Assembly (NCBI RefSeq): GCF_029784155.1
Contig: NW_026598511.1
Location: forward strand, 61,001 to 125,000
Length of the DNA stretch: 64,000 bases
Origin: Uranotaenia lowii
Lineage: Eukaryota > Arthropoda > Insecta > Diptera > Culicidae
Reading direction: 5' to 3'
The notes under the pieces: model-generated
Databases searched by the model: none
The model's input: the letters and a program-made list of their open reading frames with translations, nothing else
What the model was told of the DNA's origin: nothing
Made by a program: the position numbers and the translations under genes
Shown: piece after piece, positions 12,483 to 27,400 of the stretch
Position numbering within the stretch: the stretch's first letter is position 1
Layout: every line of letters starts with the position of its first letter

Positions 12483-15400
12483 TTAAGTCTTTCGTTGTCG
12501 TAATTTCATAAAGCGATTTGATTGAACATCACTGATAAATGCACCGAAGCGTGTACTCATTCGAGGGATGGCCACAAAGCACCTGTAAATAGATTCAAAG
12601 TTTCGTTAGTGCTTGTACAAATATTAAATTAGCATACAGTAAAAAAATCAGAAGTTTAAATGCCAGTTAAGTTCTAAAGTCAAGAGAATCACTAAAATAA
12701 TATTCACTCAAATATTTATAGGTATAGCATAAAGCAGGCAGTGTTAATGTACGCAAAGCAACGCAATTTTTTTTTTTGAGATTTTGAATAGATGTGGGAA
12801 GCTAACGCTGAAAGGAAAGTTAGGGGAAGAATGAAGCGAAATTTGCAATAGATATAGAGAGATAGTTTTGAGTAAATAAAGGATCTTGAGAAGCTTCAGC
12901 TGGTATTCTAAGCTGAAGCGGTACAAAATTCACTTTTAGACGTTTTCTTTTATAAGCAGAGGCAACCTAGTTATCCACGAGTTTTGCCCTAACTGCTGTC
13001 ATTGTGTTCGTTTATTAATTCAGAAGTCCACTATTTCAAAAGGGATCAGACTCTCTTTGTATGTAGTCTCTTTAGTTTTGCCCGAGATTTGAACCTCAAG
13101 CAGACGGTTGCAACCCTTTGGAGTTGTCAGTGTTGGGGGTGAGCAGAAGTATTAAGCATAAGTTTTCATTTTCTCCACTGACTCGGGGCAAATCTTTTTC
13201 TGAAAACGAAGCAACGAGCTCCCGGTAATTTCGCTTTTTGGCGGTTCGTTGCACCTACGCGATTTACTTCGCGGTTTGTTTCAAATGTGCAAAGGGCCGT
13301 CCTAAAAACCTCGATCAGAACTACGAAGATGGCTCCTCATGCTGCACGTTCGAACTAGAATGATGTATGGTCCTTACGCTTCGCGTTGCGGATGGGCTAG
13401 GGGAGTGTCCCTAGCTTTGGGTAAACCTAGAAACACGTGGCCTTTCAATAGCTTTTTTTTTGTTATTTGTTATTTATTTCTTATCAACGGATCACATGTT
13501 GATCCAAATGATTACTTGAAATTAAAAATTAAAAACATAACATTAAGTCTAACTACGGGGTTCTCAAGGCCCGTATCACTTTTCTTCGGAAAACGTCCCT
13601 CGAAACGTCGAAGTCAAAATGCGCTGAGAAACGGTTGAACGATCTCATTGCGCCGATGAGGGCGCTGTTAGCTCCGTAATTGTTCATTCGAAGGGGAATG
13701 TACAACTGAAGATCCAGATTTCTAAGACCACGGGGTCGTACACTAAGCGGAATAGCCTCCAGTAGCGTGGGACAGTCGATTCGCGATGACAGGAGGTCGG
13801 CGACGAATGAGGCACGTGTTGCTTGTCGGCGAGCTTGAAGAGTATCGATATCTATGAGGCGGCATCGATTTTCGTAGCTAGGTAAGCGAAAAGGGTCTTG
13901 CCAGTTCAGGTGTCTAAGGGCGTATCGCAAGAATCGCCGCTGGATAGCCTCGAGCCGATCGACACCGTTCTGGTAGTAGGGACACCAGCAGCTGATGCGT
14001 ATTCAAGGATGGAACGAACGATGCTGCAGTATAGGCTTTTCAGGCAATACACATCCTTGAAGTCCTTCGCCACTCTAAAAATGAAACCGAGACTTCTGGA
14101 TGCTTTGTCAATCGCGTAGTTGGTGTGTGCCTTGAATTCCAAGCGCTGATCTAAGATTACGCCAAGATCGTTAACGTGGTTCACACGTGAGATGGGTCCG
14201 TCTCCTAGGAAGTACTCCGCGATTAAAGGTTGCCGCTTACGAGAAAAGCTGATGACTAAACATTTGTTGCGGTTTAATGGCAGACAGTTAAGGTCGCACC
14301 AATCAGCGAAGAGGTTAAATTGACATTGCAGAAAATTTATGTCGTCGTGGTCGTTTATGGTGTAAAATAGTTTTAGGTCATCGGCATAGCAGAGTTTGGG
14401 GACGTCGAGGAGTGACAACACGTCGTTGAAATAAATTAGGAAAATGATCGGTCCTAGATGGCTACCTTGGGGCACACCAGAGGTGGCTGGGAACTGCCTG
14501 GAAAAGGTGTCACCCGTTCGAACAATCAATTTACGACCGGTTAAGTAACTGCGGAACCAGCCCAGTAGCGTACCACAGAATCCTAAGCGTTCGAGTTTTC
14601 CGATGGCAATCTCATGGTTCACCTTGTCGAATGCAGCGGACAGATCGGTGTAGATTGCATCAGTTTGAGATTTGGCAGCAAAACTTTCATGCACAACAGA
14701 AGTAAACGTTAGCAAGTTACTTGTTGTAGAGCGTTTGGGCATGAATCCGTGCTGATCATTGGAGATGTAATTTTTGCAGGACGTGAAAAAAGGATCCAAG
14801 ATCACCAATTCAAATAATTTGGCAATAGAACATAAAGCAGAGATTCCACGGTAATTGTTAATATCTCTCCTATCTCCTTTTTTATGAACCGGGAACATGT
14901 AAGCTTCCTTCCATAGTAGAGGGAAGATGGCTCTATCAAGCGAAGCTTGAAAAATGAGCCGAATAGGGGTCAGCAAAACAGGCATGAAACTTTTCAAAAA
15001 AGCAGCTGGTATCCCGTCCGGACCTGTGGAAAAGGAATTCTTGAGCTTCGCTGCTGCTTTAGAGATGACTGCCTCCTCGATTTCAAAACCATTTATTGAA
15101 AAGCCCACTGGCGAAACGTTCCTGACAGCACTAGCTAAATATTCTGGGGATGTTGAAGCTGAAGTGAAGATACTGGAAAATTTTTGGGCGAAGAGATCGC
15201 AGATACCACGATCAGAGTTCGCCGTGATGTCGTCCAAAAACATGTTTGAAGGTATACCAGGTTCCTTACGCTGACTCTTTACGTGTTTCCAAAAAGATTT
15301 TGGGCAAGACTTGAGGTTACGTTGTACGCGACGTAGGTAGTTATGGTAACAACGTTCGCTGGCTTTTTTATAAACGGAGTTAAGTTTACGGTATATATCC

Positions 15401-18400
15401 TTAGTGTAGGATGATTTTTGCTTCTTGTAATTTCGAAGAGCACACCTTTTAGCAGTCTTCAGTTGTCGCAGTTCAGTCGTGATCCAGGGGATTCGCGTAT
15501 TTCCGCTGCTAGAGCGTTTTGGAACGTGGCGATCGATGACATAATTCAGAATGTGTGAGAAGGTATCAGCAGCGGCGTTAGGATTTGACAGATCAAGCTC
15601 AGATACCCAGTCGATAGTTGCCAGAATGTGAGAGATGTCATCGAAGTTGGCGTTTTTGAAGTCGAGGTAGAAGGTCGCTGGTTTTCCTACTGTAGCGATC
15701 GGCCTAGTTATTTCAAGTGATGCCAGTAGAGCAGGGTGATGTGGGACTACTTTAACTAGCGGTGCAGGAGCGAGTTCGATGAACGGTAAACGAGATCCAT
15801 CATTGGCAAAGCAAAGGTCCAGCGTACGACCGTATTCGTTCACCACGCCGTTAATCTGGCGCAAGGTCGCTGTACTCAAGGAGTCCAATATGATGTTTGA
15901 AGGCGCCGAAAAAGTAGAGCAGGCAGGGTCCGGATACAGAGAGCTACCATGGTGAGAGCACCACTTCAAACCGGGCATATTGAAGTCGCCAATGACAAGT
16001 AAGTCATCTTCTGGAGCGCAGAAAGAGCTAACTACGACGATGCAGCGAGAAAACGACTCAGCGAGGGCAACATCTCTTGAGCGATCGGATGGCAGGTAAA
16101 ATACACATACGTACAGTTTCCGGTCAGCGAGGTCAATGAGAATCCGCACAAGTTCCAGATCGCACCAGGATTTGTTGTCGATGAGCTGCGCTGGGAGATT
16201 CGACTTCACGGCAAGTAGCACCCCGCCTCCGCCGCTTTAAATAAAGCTAGAAATACAGGGTCGTTCTAAAAACAACGATCAAATAACAAGGGTGCCTCCT
16301 CACGCTGCCCGTTCGAACTAGAATAGGTTTGATTAAACCAGATCCTATCGAAATTTTGATGACATCGCACTAGCGCCAATAAAAGGGTTAACGGGTTGGG
16401 GTCCAACCTCTAGTTTAAACACATTTCACGCACACACTGCCATAAACAATATAAACACAATCATGGTGTGAGTTAAGGAGTGAACTGACGTTTGATATTC
16501 AATGTTATAGAGCGATGATATGCTTTTATTCAAAGCATGAATGCAAATCTGCAACGCTTGAAAAGAAATCCGCAAAGCATAGATCCCATCTCGCACAGCT
16601 GCAGCAGGCTGCAGGCGTCGCCAACGATTTGTTCGACAGAACAACAGCCCGACTATCTCGATACTAATAGATCTTTGATTAAACCTAGAAACAAGGGGCC
16701 TTCCTATAGCTTTGAGTAAACCTAGAAAGACGGGGCCGTCCTATGTAGCTACCTGATATGAATCAAAAAATTTCACAAATTACAACACTATAAAAAACAA
16801 TGGTTCTGTATACCACACTAAACAATTTATTTGATACTTTTTTGCACAAATACATGGGAGAAGAGCGGAACGATAATCCTTTTAGAGGGACAAGACCATT
16901 ATACACTCAATAGGTATTTTTTGCGTTTTAAGATGAAATACGACACTTTAAAACTACCAGATATATGTATGTATGTAGAATATTGGTAAACCTATTTTCT
17001 AACTTCTACTAACACATGGGATTTTTTGATCTGTTTTTTTTTTCTTTTTTTATATAATTTTACTCAAAAAGAGAATACTTACGAATCGTTTTTGACAACT
17101 GGCGTTGAAATTTTATCCTTCAATTCGGTGTTGCTTTTTATATCTTTTATTAAAACCACCGGTTGCATATGATGAGAGCTACTCAAAATATTTTGAATCG
17201 ATCCATCGTCATGACTCACTTTCAACCGCTTTGCGAGTTTTGGATTACCATCATTTTTGCTTTCATTTACCTGACCTTTTTCAGAAACGTCCGATTGTTC
17301 AGTATCCATCGGTTCACTTGCGGTCGATTTGTGAATACTGCTGACTACGGTATTATCTTCAGAAGACCCACAGGGTTGCTCTTCTGCGTCGGAAGGTTGC
17401 TTGGACTGATCGTTATCTTTCTTTTCTTCGAACGGAATGTTTGGTGTCTCTTTTTGTTCAAGAATATTTGTTGCACATTCATCCGACAAAACATTGGTTT
17501 TATCTGCTACACTTGCTTCCTCTTTGGAGTCGGTTTCCGATTTTTCCATCAACAAAGAATGTTCCTGGTGTTCACTGGTTGTTGATACACACTCCGTATC
17601 ATTGTTTTCGGTTTTCTCATCTTTCTCAATGTTTGGGGGTATCATTGGTTCAGTATTTCCGCCTTCAATGTCATCTTTTAGGTTTGAATTATGTTCTGTT
17701 TGTGCATAGCTTAGTTCTGATTCTTTACTCTCGGCGTTTTGTACCTCAATATCAGCTTTATTAACCTGTTTGGTTTCAGTAATGTCCTCTAGAGATTTTT
17801 TATCCGTTTTAGACGCAGCTTCTATTGATTGTTCTTCCTCGTTTTGCTCAGAAAATGTGTCATTCATGTTAGAAGCATCTTGTTTCGGTTGGTTTTCTTC
17901 AGCTTGTTTTAACGCTTTTTCATTTGTTTGGAAAGCATCTTCTTTAGATTGATTCTCCTCATTTTGTTTTGAAGTTTCTGCATTCGCTTTAGGTGCATCT
18001 TCTGTAGTTTGTTTTTCTTCAGCAATAGCAGTGTTTATTTGTTCATTAGTCATTTCAATGGATTGCGTTTGCTTCTTGTCCGTTTGTTCACAGTCCATTA
18101 CATCTGTTTGCGTTTGATCTATCTCATCATGATTAATCTTCTGTTGACATTGTTCAGAAATACTGGTAATATTGGTCTCAGTTTTATCATTTTGTTCTTC
18201 AATGTTCTTGGTATCTGTTTTTGCTATATCAGAAGATTCTACCTTTTCATCTTTCTTTTCATTTTCTGACGCTTTCTTATCTACATTTTCTTGTTCAAAG
18301 TTATTCACTTCACTATTTTTTTCGTGTTCTACGGGGTCCAAATCACCATTTTCATCTTCGTGCTTCGTTTCATCTGAGCTCGTAACTCTGATGGATTCGT

Positions 18401-21400
18401 CTATTTTCGATTCTGAATTATCTTCTTGCAAGTTAGGCTGCTGATCAGGTTCTGCATTCTGCGGCTTGTCTTTGCCAATTTCAGATTCATCTGGTTCGGT
18501 AGCTATTGGTTCTGTCTTGATAATTTGCTCAGAATTGCTTTCCATGATTTCCAAAGGCTCTTGCTTCAACCCATCCGGCTTTTCAATAGTATCTTGTAAC
18601 TGAGATTCTTCGGTTTCAACTTTAATTGTAACATCTGTACTTGCACTTACATTTCCAGAATTGTTCGATGTCTCGGAGGCAGCTCGTGCAGCAGCTGCCT
18701 CATCGCTATGCTTCTTGTAGTGTTCCTTATAACTGGATAGGTTCAAATATATTTTGACGCACAGTGCACATTTGAATGTGCATCTTTCATTTGGATGATC
18801 GGTCCTATAGTGTTTTCTGATAATCAGGCTGTCCTTATCAACGTAATCACAGTGTCCACAAGCGATGGTAAAGTCATCTTGTGGATGTGTAACGGATATG
18901 TGTCGTTCTCTGTTACTTGGACTCATGAACAATTTGGGACAGAACGGGCAGTTGAGCAGTTTGAGAACTTCGGTGGAATTAGCACTGTGGAAGCGAAGTC
19001 GATGTTCCTCGAGCCGTGTCCGATAGCCGAATTCAAGTCCACACTCTTCGCACTTTAGCGACTTATTTGGACGATGAGTAACAAGATGAGCTAGAAGATT
19101 TTTCTTTGTCTTGAATCGCATCTGACAGCGAGCACATTGGTGTGAAAGAGACGATTGGTGAGACGATAGACTACGCTTGTCTTTGAATAGCTTTGAACAG
19201 CAATGGCACTTGTATCGAGTTTCGTAAAGATGCTCCCGTTCGTTGTACTCAATGTCGTGGTGAATACGTAAGTGCTGTTTCCGATATCGCACAGGTTTCT
19301 GACAAAGCGGACATTTATACATCAGCATAAATGTAGGATGAGCTTTTAAAATGTGCTTTTCAAGAACTTCTTTCGACTCTAGCTTTTTAACACATTTAGG
19401 ACAAGGATATACCGTGGACCCTGAATCCGGGTCAACTTCTGCCTTAACGACAGGATGGGCTTGCTCTTGATGAACGCCCAATTTTTCCATATCCTCAAAG
19501 GTCTCCTCACAGGAGGGACATTTTATGACGGGTGCCGGTACCACTATTGGTGGTAAAGCCATCGAAGGCTTATCACCATGCTCTTTTTCCACATGCTTGA
19601 GAAGCCAATGGCGAGTAGCAAATGCAGCGTTACAATGTTGGCACACAAACGGTAAGTGCCCCAAGTGGACAACCAAAATATGAATCCTCAGAAGTGTCAC
19701 CGTCTTCAAATCCTTAGAGCATCTGGGGCATACACATCCCTCGAGAGGAGGATCTGAATGATGAACCTGTTTCATATGCTCTAGCAAAAGTTCTTTCGAA
19801 TCGAACGTTACTACACATCTTTCGCAAACTTGAATACGATCAGACAGGTTTTTAATACGCTGCGGTTTGTTCTGATGGAAAATGCGTGAATGTAGATCAT
19901 AATATTTCTTTTCCGCGAAGGACAAAAAGCACAGCTCACATCTCAATCTTTCCAACGTAAAAGTACTGGAATTAACGGCATGAAACTGAATGTGGTGTTG
20001 CTCCAACTTTTTCTTCGTATTGTACATTTGATCACATTCGGAACACTTATGCGGATGGTTCAATGTGTGAAAATGAGCGTGTCGATCACGAATTGAAGCT
20101 GATGGGAAGCGGCGCTTGCAGTTTGGACACTTGAAGCTCTTCCACTCCGAAGGATGGGCCACTTTAGTGTGCTTGCGTAGCAACATCATGTGACGGAATA
20201 CATCCGTGCAGGATTTACATTGATACATTCTGTTGCCCAATCGAATGAAGCTATCATCTTCTGAGTCGGGTTCTTCTTCCTCGTCGTCATCCATGTAAGA
20301 AAAGGAATTCTGATTCGCACCGCTACTGTTCAGAGATTGTTGTTGCTTATCGTTACTGTAGGAGGACAAATCCATAACCGAACTACTGTTATCCAATGGT
20401 TCTGATTCCTGTTTCAGTGGTATATTTCCGAAACTAGTAACGTTATTTGGATTCAAAAGTCTGGAAGAATAATATAAGAAATTCCATTAGTAGGTAGTTA
20501 TAAATTAAGATATACGTTCCCCATGTTGAACATCTGGGTGGTACTCGGCTTTTTTTAGTGTGACAGATTTTTTCTTCTTCTATTGGTTGCTAATTTTACC
20601 ATTGCGGTGAACTTCTATTTTTTCTATGCTCCATGTTTAATGAGCAATTAGTACCCCAATTATTTCACACAAGAATTGAAAAAAATGGCAAAATAAAAAA
20701 ACCATCAATAGCTCGAAGAAAAACTTACCTAGAGAATTCCCGCAGATAATCCCAACCACCGTTATCTAGTTGAGATAATAACAAAGGTAGATTTTCCGGA
20801 GCAAACGGTAATGATGGCTGCGGCAACTGAGGCAACGTTGGCACGCCGGGCATCGCTGTTAAAGATGTAACCTGTCCCGTTAGAAGCGCTAACAGTGCAG
20901 AAGTTTCTGGTTGTGTTTGAAGTGTTGGCTGCTGCTGTGGTTGCTGTTTGATGGGTTCTACTTCAGGTGCTTCAATCTTAACCTGAACTATCTGTTCCGG
21001 TTTGAAGCCAGGGATAGTGACTTGATGCCCTGCCTGAGCATGCGCGTGCATTTGCGGAAGCGACTTGAAATACATACGACAGAACCAACATCTGTAACGC
21101 AGCTGGTAACAGGAATCCAAATCCTCCGATGCTAATGATGGATGTTTCTTGTCAATGTGCATCTTCTGATGTTTGACAAAGTTGCGGCAGTGCATGCATT
21201 TCCACCAACTAGGATCCTGATGCATTTTACTGTGGATGCGTAAATCTTCCTTGCTATTACATTTAATTTGACACTCGGTACAATTATATTCGTCCAATCT
21301 TCGAACAAAAGTTGTCTTTGTAGGACTCTCCTGCTGTTGAGTAAATGAATTCGTTTGTTGTAAGGATTCACCTATATCCGAGGTTGTTTCTTTTATTGCA

Positions 21401-24400
21401 GTTGTTTCTACTGCACCGGTTAGTGTAGAGTTGTTATCCTTTTCTTCTTCATGATCATCATCAGTTGGAAGCGACTGTCCTAATTGATTTATATTATCAG
21501 TGATTCCGTGCTCGGTTCTGAGATGAGTTAATAACTGCTGGGTGTATCCAAAACCAATGCCACAATGTCTACACATATGAGGAAGCTTGCCCAGATGAAC
21601 TCGGAGAATGTGATTTCGAAGTATAGTTATCCTCGTGAATTGCTTAGAACATGATTTACAAACAAGAGGTTCTTGCTTGGGATCGCTTGCATGTTGCTCC
21701 TTAATATGAACCTTTAAAAGTTTATACGAATCGAATGTGATCATACACTTTTCGCACACCTGAATACGATCTCCGGCGATTTCATGTTCTAAAGAATTTG
21801 ATGGTAAGTGCGACCGTATGTGCTGGAGTCGTGCGGTTTTCGTCATGAAGGCTTTGTTACATTGTTTACATTTGAACATTTTAGACTCCTCCGGGTGTTC
21901 TTCTTTGCAGTGCGTCGAGAACAAAGTCATTGAGCGGAACAACTCCGAACAGATTTTGCACTGATAGGTACGGTTCTCTAACCGTACGAAAGGGAGATCG
22001 TCTTCATTGTCTTCTTCTTCTGGTTCAGGTGCTGGTTCGGCTTTTACTACCACGTCCAAACCTAGGCGACGTCTCCTGCAAGACGATTAAAGCATGTTGA
22101 AAACAATTTAATTAAAATACTCACTACTAAATTTAACGACACTGTACAAGTCATCATTTGAGAACTATATAGAAGTCAGGTCTTCAAGTATTAACGGGAT
22201 ATTATTATTTGTTTATTCAATCAACAGAAGCAACAGTAAATTGAAATTACACACAATTTACATCTAATAAACGATTTTTCAATATACTCATAACTTATTT
22301 TCGGAAAACATTCCTCAATACCTCAAAGTCGAAGAGCTCGGAAAAATGAATGGCTATAGCTAAAGTTTTTACAATAAAAAATAATTTTGTTTTTATATAA
22401 ACTGCTATTAACTGGTTGGACTTACATTTCCCGATTAGACAGTTTAGTAGATTCAAAAAACTTTTTGGACAATTAAAACGAGAAACTCCAGTAAGTACAC
22501 CAAATATTATTACACATTTTTTAAATACATTTTTTATTTATATTAATAGACTCCTTTAAAAAGGCATAATAAATGCCGAAACGTCGGATGAAGAAATAAG
22601 AATTGTTTTAAGAGTTTTCCTGACTGAAATCGCCGAAAATCAATTTATTAAAATAAAATAAAAAGTTTTCGTTTTCTGTAACTATCTAGTACCTGAATTT
22701 TAAGAAGAGTTAAGATTATAGATTAAACGATTGAAATGCTCAAATGAAAATAAATTTTTACAGTATTTGGACATTTCAAAAGTGTGAAATTTAGGGAAGT
22801 TGAAAAGTTTATTTTTTTACACCAACAGTTGATTCATTCGTTAATTTTTCTTAATTAAGTTAGTATGCAATTTATTGTATAAAAAAAAGTAATCAAAAGA
22901 TTTTTGATGAATGCTTTATACGAATTGTGATTTGCCAAAGTATTTACTGCTTTTTCGAAGGTAACAAACGTTACTTTAATTTTTGTATTCAGCAAGACAT
23001 CTTTTATTTTATTTTATTCACTTAGTATTCAAGTATAGCAAGACATCTTAAAAAGGCATAATCAGAGTTGAGAGAATTCGCCCGTCACGCGAGGTTTTCC
23101 AGATGGAGATTTTATTATTTTCCGTGTTTCAAACTACACAAATAAATATGCTTACCGGGTTTTCCGATAAGAGAAAAAGATATTTTTATCAAAGTTGAAC
23201 TTAGTGTAAGAGGACTTTAAATTGTTCAGTACAATTTCATTCTTGATGTTCAAAGGTTATTCAGGTCACGGTTACATGATAATACGGTAAGAATTAATGC
23301 TAGTTGCCCTAACCTTAACGGAAAATTGTTATTTTCTTTTCAGACTTTCACGCCAACTTCGATTATTATAAGGAAAAATCCTTTGATTTTATTATTTGCA
23401 TGAGATAAAATATAGTTTCGATATAGGGCCCTATTACATAAGACGAGTCACGAGTCATTTTACTCGAGTGAGCCATTTTGGTATTACAGTAGTCGAGTCA
23501 AGTCGAATTTTAGGCGAGGAGCTCGACTGAGTCGAGTGCTTGAAGGTTCGTGACTCAGCTGTTTCACTCGACTACCGTAATACGACATTTCGCTCGACTC
23601 GACAGTGACTGGAGTCTAGTCGAGTTACTCGACTCGTCTTATGTAATAAGGCCCATAATGTGCTATATGATACTTTTATAATTTTAAATTGGAATACCGA
23701 ATTTTACTATTGAACTCTGACTTCTGAACTCTCAAATTCGAAATCTGATCATGAACGGTGAATTTCGGGTTAAATTACTGAACCATAAAATAACTTCTTT
23801 TCAAGGTTAAATCCATAGTTCGAATGTTAATTTCAATTTCTCTCGCTTATCTTCGGAATAAGAAATCAAGTTTTATGTTATTGCTGTTCTACTGATTGAT
23901 ATTCTATTTTTAATTTTTCTTATGCAGTTCTTAAAATAGATTCTGCTGAATCTTATTACTTAGCGGCAATCTGAAATTTAATTTCCGTTCTCATATCAAA
24001 AACACTGAATGAAGATTTTTTTTTGGCTAACCTTTATTATTATTATTTCAGAATGCGCTTTTGAAGTCTGAGTTCTTTCTAGATGCAGGATTCTGAATCT
24101 TATTATCTAATTTCTGGTAAATTTATCTGAATCCGACTTCAAAATGCGTGTTTTTATTCGATTTTTAAATAAAAATTCTATTTGAATTTTTAAATTTTGT
24201 GAAATTGAGCTGAAAAATGAGAAAATATTTCCGAAACCAAATATGATAAGTATCTCGAGGTTATGTCGTTTGGCAAAAAATTTAAGGTTTAATTTTTGAA
24301 ATGATGTTATGTTATTTACAATTTGTAGTGTGCATGGTACATGAGTACATATAACATAAACAAAGAAGTTTTAATTTTATTAGAATTTTGAATATTTTAT

Positions 24401-27400
24401 CAATCAAATGAAAACGTGGGGTATTGTTATGTTTTTTCAAGAAAGGTACCTACACACAAAACTTTCGAGGCCGAAATTTAGCAAAATTTTGCTCAAATTT
24501 GACCAGCTAGAAAGTTAGCAATCAATTTAGCAATATTTTTTAACTATATTTTTAGCAAACGAGAAAAAAGTTAGCCGCCGCAATTTTTACTCAATTTTTT
24601 AGCATAAACCGGAGAAAAAGATTGCCCGGATCTGAAATTTCAAAATTTATGGTTTTTTCTCTGGAGAATCAGGGAGGATGATTGCCTATGAAATAGAACA
24701 CACAAATTTCCTTTACTTTCAATTTATTTTACACTTTTTTTTTAATTTAATTTCACGCTTTTTGTACAACGGACGGAAGTTTCGATCCTGAGAACGCATC
24801 TTCCGGCGAGCGGAATGCCAAGCCATCTTCCTCAACGAATGCGCCGGAGTGTGCCGGCTAGCAGCTCGTTCAAATTCCAGTTGTGGTTCCCTTCATTTCC
24901 GGTCTGTTGTGGGTTTCTTGTTTCAGTTGTAACCTGATAGAAAGAAAAACAAACATATTTTTGAATTTAAAAATCTATAAATCTGTACAATTCATAATCG
25001 GCCCTTACCTTTACGCATCCGATGTAGATTTGGCTAGTATTTTGTTTTTGACTTAGCATCCACTAGAACGACTAGCATCGAACTTTCGGAAACGCGCACA
25101 ATCGTGTCAGTTTGTTATTTTTCTTCCAACCGGAGCGGCGGCTGCTGTCTGTGCACAAAGCGGCTAGAAAACCTTCATTTTACTCAAATCAAGCAAAATG
25201 AACTTTCTTATTGCTAAAATCAAGTAAATTTAGCTTTTTGCTAACTCAACAGTAAAAAAATATTTTTGCTAACGGAAAGTAACAGCGAAATTTTGCTAAG
25301 TGGAGCCCCGAAAGTTTTGTGTGTACACAGTAAGTTTTTGCATCGATTTCCAGCAAAAAAAAATTGCTGGAAATGTTCAGCAATCCAATTTTTTGCTGGA
25401 AACCAGCAATCGGTTTTCTGATTGCTGGATTTTTCAGCATTCGGTTGTGTTCTTGTCATTTTTGCTGAAAACCCAGCAATCAGATTTCAAATTGCTGGAC
25501 TTTCCAGCAACTGATCTAGTTTGTTGGAAAATCAGCAATCGAGTTGTCAAATTGGAGTCGGTTTGTTTTCGTACGCGGAAAAAGGTGAGAATTTATTTCA
25601 CGAACTTTGAAAAGATTAATCAATCATTCTTATTTTCCTCTATATTATAGCAACCATGGTCTGCAGACATCAAGTCAAGGGTGAGTTTTCATTGGATAGG
25701 TAGATATTTTATGAAAGATACTAATCAAAACTTTATTTCAGATGGTCAACACTTTGGCACAAAGCTTCCACCCCAGAGCAGAACCGGTGCTGGTATATTA
25801 AAAAAATGTATAATTTTGGTAATAAATACCACATAATTGAAAAAAATGGAATAACTCTTATTTATTGGTCATTATAGGTACAGCCAGTATTCAATACTTA
25901 ATTTCGAATTGAAACATAAATTTGATACCAAATACAGCCGAATGTTTTGAAAAAAATTGCTGGTTTCCAGCAATCTGGATTGCTGATTTCCAGCAATTTG
26001 AATTGCTGGAATACAGTACTAATGTTTGCTGGTTTTTCCAGCAATTCAAATTGCTGGAAATTTTGCTGGAAAGTCAGCGGGACAAAAACCAGCAAAACTT
26101 TGCTGGTTTCCAGCAATAAAAAATTTGCTGTGTATAACTCGATTGAAAACACCTAACAATAATAACAACAACAATAACAATCAATTTAATTAAAAAACAA
26201 CGGTTGCTTAAACAATCTATGTGAAATATTGCTTTTCAGAAAATTAGTTGACCAGAGGTAAATTGGGACTTTATGAATGAATTGCTGAATTCATATAATC
26301 CTTTTCACGGTCTAATAAAATTTATCTTTAATTGTTCACCAAGTTATTTCGATATGTTAGCTGGCTTTCAAAATTACTCCATAATTTTAAATGTACCATT
26401 GATACATTTCTGGTCATTTTTAAAGTATCGATTCAGCATAACGTGATTTGATCATCATCAATTCTGGACTAGTGTATAATCATTTTATTTAATTATTGAG
26501 ATGTGGATTCAGTCAAAAACTGTCAAAACTATAAAGTAACAGCAATTAGAATGTTTTAAATTCTTTCACTTAATTTTTTATTCAGATTTTTAAGTTTCAT
26601 TTTTTGTCAAAATTCGTAAAAAAAATGTGCACAAAGGTAGAAAACCATAAATCCTTTGATTAATTAACGCTATAAAAGTAACATATTCATACCTCTAAGT
26701 TATTAAAAGTTTATTTATTTTAAAAACATTTGCTGCAGTGCCCAATATACGTGATCTAAGAAAAAGTTTATGGTTGAGAAATTTTTTGACATTTCTTTGC
26801 AACTTTAAGTTAACTTAAGTTAAAAGTCAACCAGCAGCTGATTAGGAGGAAAACTGTGCTGTTTTTTATTTTTTACGTTTGATGATGGGTGAAGCAAAGT
26901 AACCCGAAACGTCACGTTGCTGTTTTACTCAATAGAAATATCAATAAGTGTAAAAATTATAACGACAACCGGTGATATAATTATTTTAATTTTTTCATTG
27001 GTAAGAACATTTAATTATTTAATTACATTATTTATTATCAAATCAACAGATCATATATTGATCCAAATGATATTTAAAATTAAGAGACTAACTACAAATA
27101 AAAATCTACACTGAACTTAGAACATTAAGAATTCTTCTTCGGAATACAACCTTCGAAACTTCAAAATCCAAATGCTCTGAGAAGCGGTTAAAAGTCTTGA
27201 TGACGCCAATAATTGCAGAGTTGGCCCCGTAATTGTTTAGTCTAACAGGAACGAAGAGCTGAAGATCCCGATTCCTCAAACCACGAGGTTGGACGCTAAG
27301 TGGAGAACTTCCAAAAGTGCGGCAGAGTCGATTCTTGATGAAAGCAGATCAGCGACGAATGAGACACGAGTGCAAAAGTGCGGGAGAGTCGATTCTTGAT

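Noticed and set aside
17079..17083. Stop codon at the end of exon 4 of ZAD gene 3 as the protein end
   Set aside because: The TAA is part of a GTAAGT donor, and an exon at 12483-12582 follows in phase with its own stop and poly(A) signal. An intron-retained isoform remains possible.
25326..26132. CRISPR-like array of short repeats
   Set aside because: The TTGCTGG/CCAGCAA motifs occur in both orientations with irregular spacing and lie in an insect intron; they are transposon subterminal repeats.
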